Below are positions 61,801 through 64,000 of a stretch of DNA of 64,000 nt, in pieces. Below the pieces are notes generated by a model. The model was not told where the DNA came from. It worked only from the letters and a program-made list of their open reading frames with translations, and did not search any database. The position numbers were made by a program, and so were the translations under genes. Positions within the stretch are counted from its first letter, which is position 1. Each line of letters opens with the position of its first letter. Source of the stretch: Aselliscus stoliczkanus (lineage: Eukaryota > Chordata > Mammalia > Chiroptera > Hipposideridae); the NCBI GenBank assembly GCA_033961575.1, contig CM066728.1, positions 36,084,352-36,148,351 of the forward strand, in the 5' to 3' direction.

Positions 61801-63596
61801 AGAATATAAAATAATTAAGAATTTTTAAGAGCATGGATCAGGTAGAAACTTCAAGTATACATATAACATTTTTCATTTTATACACATATATAAAATGAAA
61901 GCTGAGAATTAGAGTATAAAATTTTGACTTTAATGTTATTTTGGACATCTAATCACTATCAGACTGAGACTATGAAATCACCCTAACCTTATCTAAGAGA
62001 ATTAATGTCTAGTATTTGCAGACATAAAAATATAATTCCAAAGAAATGAAGCTTTTCTAGGTTACTTGGAAAAAATCCTCATTAATACATAAAGCTTCAG
62101 CAGATAGATAGATGGTCATCCAGCCTGAATGTGAATACCTTCAGGAACATCAAGTTCACTAATAACTCCAGGAAAAAATTTAAAAGTAAATCAAAACCTA
62201 AAATCCTGTATAACTCTACTATAGAGTATCCTCAAAAAAATGTCATGATATTCTACATGCTGGCCCTTAAAATGAACACTATGGTTTCCACTCAGTATTC
62301 TCCAAGCTGATTATGCCTAACACATCTAACCATTTTTTATATATGATTTCTTGAGTCCTCTCTTACTATCATAATGGCCTTTTTCTTTATTTTCTGTTTT
62401 GGAGGCAGGAGTATTAGAAGATAGAGAATTATTTTATTTTATTTTTTTTTTTTTTAGCTGAGCCATCCTGCCACCTGTTGGCAGCTCAATGGCTGCTCAG
62501 CTCAGGCTGGGCATCGAACCGCTGTTACTCAGAGCTCAGCTCGCCCTCTTGAGCGAGCTCTTAACCAACTGAGCCACTCAGCCGGCCCGATATAGAATTA
62601 TTTTAAGTATTTTTCACGCTGCATATTACACTTTGGAATTTCATTTCCAAATTATTATTTTTATAGGTTTATTATCCACTTCTGTAATCAACCTAGGATA
62701 CAGTGTCCTCTGTGTTCTACAATCTTTTATAATAAGTTTTATCAGACATACACACTGGATTCCTTACAGTTCTCCTGTTTCTCTTACAAAGATCATATTT
62801 AATGGTGAAACTATAATCTCTGAGCCCCAGCAAGCCCTTTATTCTATGAAGCAGTTTTCAAAAAAATAAATATTCCTTCCTTAGGAAAAAAAATATCAAA
62901 ATGTGAGATAAGGGAAAACTCTCTCACAGTAAAAATGATGGAATCATAAAATCACTATTTGGTAATCATAATACTGATTCAGGCAAGAATCACCACTAAA
63001 TGATAAAAGCAGTGACTAAAAGAGTAATAAGATATTTATATAGTCTCAATATATCTTATCACAAGGTACTTACTAATTACTAATTACAAAGAGTAAATCT
63101 TTAAAATGGAGCCTCCTGACAAATGTCCCCTTAACCAAATGATCAGTTATCACGGCCAGGAAAAGGACTAACACACAGCATCAGCCTCCTGATATGATTC
63201 ACTGAGAATTCAGCATCATTTGTTATTCTTGCCATAGTGCATAAACTGAATCTAATCATCAGGGATTTAAAAAAAAAAATCAAATTAAAGGATATTCTAA
63301 AAAAGAACTACCCTAGATAGTCTTCGAAAATGTCAATGTTGTAATACAAAAAGTTCGACAAACTATTCCACATTAAAGAAAACTGAAAACACATCACACG
63401 TTAACTGAATATAACACATGATTCCTGACCTCGACCTTTTTTTTTTTTTTTTTTTTGCTATTTGTTTATCAGATATATTACACTGGATTCCTTTTATTTT
63501 CTGTAAGTCTTAAATTTATGTCAAAATTGTATAAACATGTATTAATTCAGGATAAAGTCTACACTTACTTACTGCGACCAGGCTAAGTTTCTGAAC
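28651..63596 (-). CDS. WDR36: WDR36/UTP21, exons 2-23 (exon 1 outside the window)
   Basis: Twenty-two exons join to one open frame of 841 codons plus stop. The product matches the remembered human WDR36 along its full visible length with no net insertion or deletion. Family knowledge: WDR36 (yeast Utp21) is a subunit of UTP-B in the small-subunit processome; it binds nascent pre-rRNA in the nucleolus and is needed for 18S rRNA processing. The protein is two WD40 propellers (about residues 30-630, numbering with a 54-codon exon 1) followed by a C-terminal helical Utp21 domain (about 670-895). Visible landmarks are repeated blade ends such as IIWHI, LQLWN, GLWDLED, LKFWNF, IRTWDLP and IYLW, an acidic linker in exon 19 and a proline-rich stretch in exon 20. 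All visible introns are GT-AG. Promoter, start codon and exon 1 lie beyond 64000. Human WDR36 has been linked to open-angle glaucoma (GLC1G). Identity is secure; expression is inferred. Confidence 0.97.
29640..29882. mobile_element. hAT-type DNA transposon relic in intron 22
   Basis: Phrases TTCAGTTTCTCAGTCACATC, CTTCAAGTGCTCAGTAGCCA and CGCAGAAAGTTCCATCAGAC match a common mammalian hAT fossil. A partial inverted copy near 29665-29710 (ctgtccaaaatggtagtcac) forms the other end. Confidence 0.65.
29927..30114 (-). CDS. WDR36: WDR36 exon 22
   Basis: 188 bases, residues 784-846. Helical Utp21 domain: LNLLKELGPSGIETELRSL, SVEVMQSFLKMIGMML, DFELAQAYLALFLK. Acceptor ATGCAG, donor GTAAGT. A hAT-like relic begins about 45 bases beyond the donor in intron 22 (28801-29926). 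Confidence 0.97.
31543..31624 (-). CDS. WDR36: WDR36 exon 21
   Basis: 82 bases, residues 757-783 plus one base of Tyr784. Contains VVNLGILAQKSDFC, EEGLVNNK. Acceptor GTTTAG, donor GTAAGT. Intron 21 (30115-31542) has no element I can name; 30540-30740 resembles an old dispersed repeat. Confidence 0.96.
31817..31936 (-). CDS. WDR36: WDR36 exon 20
   Basis: 120 bases, residues 717-756. Lys/Pro-rich: KKNKPKEPPKVPKSAPFFIP, then PGLVPRYAAPE. Acceptor AATCAG, donor GTAAAA, phase 0 at both ends. Intron 20 (31625-31816) is 192 bases. Confidence 0.97.
34374..34519 (-). CDS. WDR36: WDR36 exon 19
   Basis: 146 bases, residues 668-716. An acidic linker (ELSEETVEPSDEMIEYDSPE) is followed by EQLVTLSLLPESRWKSLLYL, the start of the Utp21 C-terminal domain. 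Acceptor TTTTAAG, donor GTAATA. Intron 19 (31937-34373, 2437 bases) shows no recognisable element. Confidence 0.97.
34902..34999 (-). CDS. WDR36: WDR36 exon 18
   Basis: 98 bases, residues 635-667 plus one base of Asp668. Contains SNISLYSVVSLRPLP, VPSVVMLPGTCQTQ. It ends the second propeller. Acceptor TTTCAG, donor GTAATC. Intron 18 (34520-34901) is 382 bases with nothing recognisable. Confidence 0.96.
35985..36090 (-). mobile_element. MIR-like relic in intron 17
   Basis: Diverged MIR core in reverse sense (tattttatagataaagtagt, ggccaaggtcagaaagtag). Weak. Confidence 0.4.
36389..36496 (-). CDS. WDR36: WDR36 exon 17
   Basis: 108 bases, residues 599-634 plus two bases of Trp635. Contains LIDSFLLDSAPLNATMSP and HVDHLGIYL. 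Asp602 corresponds to human D658, and the Asp is kept. Acceptor TATATAG, donor GTGAGT. Intron 17 (35000-36388) includes a weak MIR-like stretch near 35985-36090. Confidence 0.97.
37060..37560 (+). mobile_element. Old dispersed repeat in intron 16
   Basis: Long G-rich, diverged sequence ending in a phrase of the type 'ggaaatcactaaaggcttttgaccagagagtggtgtcat'-like order (37370-37410). A related ending occurs at 50100-50220. It is a dispersed repeat of a family I cannot name. Confidence 0.4.
37656..37801 (-). mobile_element. tRNA-derived SINE, family B
   Basis: Poly(T), then AGCTGAGCCATCCTGCCACC and ending AACTGAGCCACTCAGCCAGC. It is flanked by a perfect 17-base duplication agaaatatatcggattt at 37639-37655 and 37802-37818, so it is fairly young. 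Confidence 0.95.
37960..38130 (-). mobile_element. MIR relic in intron 16
   Basis: Reverse-sense MIR phrases: TTAATCCTCACAACCCTATG, AGAAAAATGAGGCCCAG, ACTTGCTCAAGGTAGAAAG, TGAGCCAGGATTG. Confidence 0.75.
39880..40070 (+). mobile_element. MIR relic in intron 16
   Basis: Forward MIR core: CCACCTTGGGCAAATCACCT, TCATTTGTAAAATGGGACTA, then GTAAATGTTAGC. Confidence 0.85.
41550..41655 (+). mobile_element. tRNA-derived SINE, family A short form
   Basis: GGGCCAAGTGGCGCAGTGG (A box), GGTTCGGTCCC (B box), end GACACTGCCCTC plus A-rich tail. Perfect 17-base duplication aaaataaaagtttgcag at 41533-41549 and 41656-41672. Confidence 0.95.
41984..42063 (-). CDS. WDR36: WDR36 exon 16
   Basis: 80 bases, residues 573-598 plus two bases of Cys599. 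Contains FSPDGRWLISASMD and IRTWDLPTG, the clearest WD40 signature in the gene. Acceptor TTAAAG, donor GTGAGT. Intron 16 (36497-41983) is the longest visible one; it contains two young SINEs, two MIR relics and an old dispersed repeat. Confidence 0.97.
44108..44216 (-). CDS. WDR36: WDR36 exon 15
   Basis: 109 bases, residues 536-572. Contains LALDDFSIRVMDIETKK and GHQGQINDM. It completes the split Ser from exon 14 and exits at phase 0. Acceptor TTGCTAG, donor GTAAAA. Intron 15 (42064-44107) shows nothing I recognise. Confidence 0.96.
44419..44519 (+). mobile_element. tRNA-derived SINE, family A short form, in intron 14
   Basis: GGCCGGCCGAGTGGCGTGGT head, GTTTGGATCCC B-box region, end GACACCGCTCTC and poly(A). 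Perfect 14-base duplication aagaacttttatca at 44405-44418 and 44520-44533. Antisense to WDR36. Confidence 0.95.
44580..44745 (-). CDS. WDR36: WDR36 exon 14
   Basis: 166 bases, residues 481-535 plus two bases of Ser536. Contains HKGSVRGVAVDGLNQLTITT and GLLKFWNF, a typical blade. Acceptor TTGAAG, donor GTAAAG. Intron 14 (44217-44579) is only 363 bases and carries a young SINE whose flanking duplication ends about 46 bases from this donor. Confidence 0.97.
45234..45348 (-). CDS. WDR36: WDR36 exon 13
   Basis: 115 bases, residues 443-480 plus one base of Ala481. Contains AVDITSCGNFAVIGLSSGTV and VYNMQSGMHRGSF, a full blade. Acceptor CCTAAG, donor GTATTG. Arg473 corresponds to human R529. Intron 13 (44746-45233) is 488 bases with no recognisable element. 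Confidence 0.97.
45863..45941. mobile_element. 79-base hairpin MITE (mariner-like), second copy
   Basis: Ends TTGGATTGTCGGAAAAATCA and TTGGGTCGTTGGAAAAGTCA (other strand). Flanked by TA on both sides (45861-45862, 45942-45943). Same family and length as 4284-4362. Confidence 0.92.
46465..46665 (+). mobile_element. MIR relic in intron 12
   Basis: TAGGTTCAAATCCCAGCTCT, GACCTGAGGCATGTTACTCA, AGCCTCAGTTTTACTGTTTA, TAGGACTGTTGCGAGGATAA match MIR in order. Confidence 0.85.
47140..47153 (+). repeat. G14 homopolymer
   Basis: Fourteen G in a row inside the L1, probably a point of assembly or length uncertainty. Confidence 0.9.
47954..48375 (+). mobile_element. tRNA-derived SINE, family A long form, in intron 12
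   Basis: Head GGGTTGGTCGAGTGGCGCGT-like, B box GTTCGGATCC, GC-rich middle, tail CCCAATTCCCCAATAAAATC and poly(A). Flanked by agccaaaaag at 47944-47953 and 48376-48385. Confidence 0.95.
49523..49668 (-). CDS. WDR36: WDR36 exon 12
   Basis: 146 bases, residues 394-442. Contains EARESDWDGIIACHQGK, CSTWNYQRSTIGSYFLKP and KKDDITAT. Acceptor ATTTTAG, donor GTAAGT. Intron 12 (45349-49522) contains a mariner MITE, a MIR, and an L1 split by a long SINE. Confidence 0.97.
49730..50230 (+). mobile_element. Old dispersed repeat in intron 11
   Basis: Diverged phrases GGGCATCTGGTACATTACAA, AAGCCATGTGAATGAGG, GGAGCCATGGAAAGATTTTT, GAGTGACATGTTTCAGAT recall an ancient repeat family. Family not assigned; related to 37060-37560. 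Confidence 0.4.
50819..50905 (-). CDS. WDR36: WDR36 exon 11
   Basis: 87 bases, residues 365-393 plus one base of Glu394. The start is rich in Lys/Arg (NKKRVKRKG), then LPPITKFAA. This basic linker could touch RNA or act as a localisation signal, which is inference. The acceptor is CCTCAG, the donor GTAAGT. Intron 11 (49669-50818) holds an old dispersed repeat at about 49730-50230. Confidence 0.96.
51160..51800 (+). mobile_element. Decayed L1 ORF2 in intron 10
   Basis: ATCCTGAAATTCATCTGAAA and TCACCAGGATTATTAGC, with the AAC-rich preceding part, match L1 ORF2 in plus sense. Heavily mutated. Confidence 0.6.
52075..52140 (-). CDS. WDR36: WDR36 exon 10
   Basis: 66 bases, residues 343-364 plus one base of Gly365, QDGTLQSFSTIHEKFNKSLG. 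Acceptor TTAACAG, donor GTAGGT. It closes the first propeller and leads into the basic linker of exon 11. Intron 10 (50906-52074) contains decayed L1 ORF2 sequence. Confidence 0.95.
52649..52769 (-). CDS. WDR36: WDR36 exon 9
   Basis: 121 bases, residues 303-342 plus one base of Ser343. Starts IWIFDGPTGEGRLL and ends with the blade start GQQILSA. Acceptor TTGGCAG, donor GTGAGT. Intron 9 (52141-52648) is 508 bases with no recognisable element. Confidence 0.97.
53106..53281 (-). CDS. WDR36: WDR36 exon 8
   Basis: 176 bases, residues 244-302. Blade features include GHIGLWDLEDKK and AHSTAIAGLTFL, ending NGADNALR. The acceptor is TAACAG; the donor is AGG|GTATTA, a weaker GT site than its neighbours but the one that keeps the frame. 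Asn299 corresponds to human N355 in the 951-residue numbering. Intron 8 (52770-53105) is 336 bases with nothing recognisable. Confidence 0.97.
53557..53689 (-). CDS. WDR36: WDR36 exon 7
   Basis: 133 bases, residues 200-243 plus one base of Asp244. Contains IAIGLMSGQVIIHNI and QDWGPITSISFRT. Acceptor TTTTCAG, donor GTAAGT. Intron 7 (53282-53556) is 275 bases with no recognisable element. Confidence 0.97.
54404..55706 (+). mobile_element. Solo LTR of a class II-type endogenous retrovirus
   Basis: Starts TGTGGGAAGCCGACAGCC and ends GCAGGACGTGACA (TG...CA). Flanked by a perfect 6-base duplication ATGAGC at 54398-54403 and 55707-55712, the length typical of betaretrovirus-like (ERVK/IAP) integration. 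A poly(A) signal AATAAA lies at 55556-55561, followed by a CT-rich stretch. About 1.14 kb without the SINE. No internal viral gene is present. It is antisense to WDR36. Confidence 0.85.
54632..54782 (+). mobile_element. tRNA-derived SINE, family B, inside the LTR
   Basis: GGCCGGCCGAGTGGCTCAGT (A box), GGTTCGATGCC (B box), end GATGGCTCAGCT and poly(A). Perfect 13-base duplication atctcccaaacga at 54619-54631 and 54783-54795. Confidence 0.95.
55724..55766. mobile_element. MADE1-like mariner MITE, shortened
   Basis: TTAGGTTATGGCAAAAACTG ... TGTTGCACCAACCTAA with TA on both sides (55722-55723, 55767-55768). At 43 bases it is about half of an 80-base MADE1. Confidence 0.8.
56544..56598 (-). CDS. 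WDR36: WDR36 exon 6
   Basis: 55 bases, residues 181-199, KLLYTFPGWKIGVTALQQ. Acceptor TTGTAG, donor GTTGGT (weaker than consensus). Exits at phase 0. Intron 6 (53690-56543) contains the nested Tigger-like/LTR/SINE complex. Confidence 0.95.
56719..56770. repeat. (AATAT)n microsatellite in intron 5
   Basis: About ten near-perfect pentamer units (ATAAT/AATAT register). Confidence 0.95.
56790..56930 (-). mobile_element. MIR relic in intron 5
   Basis: Reverse MIR phrases: ACTCAAAACAATCCTATAAA, AGAAACTAAGAAACTTAAAT, CTAAGCTAAGGTCATGTGAC. Confidence 0.6.
58109..58241 (-). CDS. WDR36: WDR36 exon 5
   Basis: 133 bases, residues 137-180 plus two bases of Asn181. Visible landmarks are EEYLQLTFDKS, LNKILLGSEQGSLQLWNVKS. 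Acceptor TTGTAG, donor GTAAGC, with a phase 2 exit that matches exon 6. Intron 5 (56599-58108) contains an (AATAT)n microsatellite and a MIR relic. Confidence 0.96.
58710..59010. mobile_element. Possible hAT-like relic in intron 4
   Basis: AGAGCAGTGCTTCTCACACA at one side and CCCAGTTTAAGAAGCATAG at the other recall the ends of MER5-type elements in inverted arrangement. The centre is not recognisable. Confidence 0.3.
59950..60061 (-). mobile_element. tRNA-derived SINE, family A short form, in intron 4
   Basis: Poly(T), AAGAGGGCAGTGTCACTG, and ending CACCGCGCCACTCAGCTGGC. Near-perfect duplication cataaggttttaatttt (59933) and cataagtttttaatttt (60062). Same sense as WDR36. Confidence 0.92.
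60130..60247 (-). CDS. WDR36: WDR36 exon 4
   Basis: 118 bases, residues 98-136 plus one base of 137. Contains GHKAEI and the blade end SILIIWHIYSE, a classic GH...W WD40 repeat. Acceptor TTGTAG, donor GTAAGA. A short SINE lies about 50 bases beyond the donor in intron 4 (58242-60129). The rest of that intron holds only a possible hAT-like relic near 58710-59010. Confidence 0.96.
61689..61789 (-). CDS. WDR36: WDR36 exon 3
   Basis: 101 bases, residues 64-97, NSVPQD...FARNKE. It has a long T-rich tract before AG and the donor GTTTGT. It completes the split Ser from exon 2 and leaves at phase 0. The blade strand LVFAAYGNVFSAFA is typical WD40 sequence. Intron 2 (61790-63568) holds one SINE and otherwise nothing I recognise. 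Intron 3 (60248-61688) shows no recognisable element. Confidence 0.96.
62437..62588 (-). mobile_element. tRNA-derived SINE, family B, in intron 2
   Basis: Poly(T), AGCTGAGCCATCCTGCCACC ... ACTGAGCCACTCAGCCGGCC. Duplication agaattatttta at 62425-62436 and 62594-62605. Same sense as WDR36. Confidence 0.93.
63569..63596 (-). CDS. WDR36: WDR36 exon 2 (28-base microexon)
   Basis: Encodes VQKLSLVAV plus one base of the next Ser codon (residues 55-64 in the 895 numbering). The acceptor is AAAACAG. Two GTAAGT-like donors overlap (GCAGTAAGTAAGT); only the second, after GCAGTAA, keeps frame with exon 3. The exon enters at phase 0 and leaves at phase 1. It lies in the first blade of the N-terminal propeller. 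Intron 1 continues past the window edge. Confidence 0.93.
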
Positions 63597-63794
63597 CTGT
63601 TTTAAAAAAAGAAAAAAAATAATTAAATTTTCATTAACAAAAACAATTATGATAATATAACAATTGAAAATTAAGATATAACTTCATACACAAATTTGCT
63701 ATGCTGTCCTTAAAAACGACACTTATTGATTCTAATTTTCATTATTAGGAAAGCTTACAGTTTCAAGTATTTCATCAGGAGTGGTGATGGAAGA

Positions 63795-64000
63795 GGCAGG
63801 TGAACATTTTCTATAATGGGTCACACAGTAAATATTTTAGGTCTTTACAGGCTATGTGGTCTTTGTTGCAAATACTCAACTGCTAATGTACGCGAGAGCA
63901 GCCATATATGATACATAAACAAATGTGTATGGCTGTATTCCGGTAAACTTAATTTATGAATACAGAAGTTTGATTTTCATATAATTTTCATATGCCATGA
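63795..64000. mobile_element. hAT-like DNA transposon relic at the window edge (intron 1)
   Basis: ACACAGTAAATATTTTAGGT, GGCTATGTGGTCTTTGTTGC, ACTCAACTGCTAATG, and GTATGGCTGTATTCCGGTAA match a familiar mammalian hAT fossil. It runs off the window. Confidence 0.6.

Noticed and set aside
63569..63580. Using the first GTAAGT as the exon 2 donor
   Set aside because: It would shift the frame relative to exon 3; the second donor restores the conserved AVSNSVP reading.

Overview
The window is mammalian nuclear DNA. It holds one protein-coding gene spread over 22 visible exons with GT-AG introns, and a dense mix of mammalian repeats (L1 and HAL1-like LINEs, MIR, MaLR and ERV LTRs, mariner, Tigger-like and hAT relics, young tRNA-derived SINEs). 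The young SINE families carry tRNA-like A and B boxes; one has a long tail ending in AATAAAATCTT plus poly(A). They resemble elements I associate with bats of the Rhinolophus/Megaderma side of the order, but I cannot search a repeat library, so the lineage is tentative. I see no bacterial or phage genes and no sign of an unknown multi-gene system.

The gene is WDR36 (UTP21), on the minus strand. Exons 2 to 23 lie between 63596 and 28651. All 21 visible introns have GT...AG ends, the phases agree at every junction, and the exons sum to 2526 bases (841 codons plus stop). With the 54 codons I expect from exon 1, which lies beyond the right edge, the protein would be 895 residues, the same as the human form starting at the conserved Met. 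The product is a double WD40-propeller protein of the UTP-B part of the small-subunit processome, needed for 18S rRNA maturation in the nucleolus.

Layout. 1-28650: region 3' of WDR36, with no gene I can support. It contains a MaLR LTR (2151-2512), a dead mariner split by a SINE (3085-4145), a 79-base hairpin MITE, several SINEs, a decayed class I retroviral pol relic (about 8035-8640), a Tigger-like fossil (10470-10918), a 5'-truncated L1 with clear target duplications (11579-12863), and an old L1 (20785-27060) split by a 4.1 kb HAL1-like insertion that carries a large AT-rich palindrome (23759-24151). 28651-63596: WDR36 exons and introns. Intron 6 holds a nest of elements: a Tigger-like DNA element split by a solo LTR with a 6-base target duplication, the LTR in turn split by a SINE, with a small MADE1-like element beside it. 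63597-64000: part of intron 1, with a hAT-like relic.

The gene looks intact and under constraint. The interest in the window lies mainly in the repeat history: ordered insertions, a foldback palindrome, and a modular SINE found in short and long forms.
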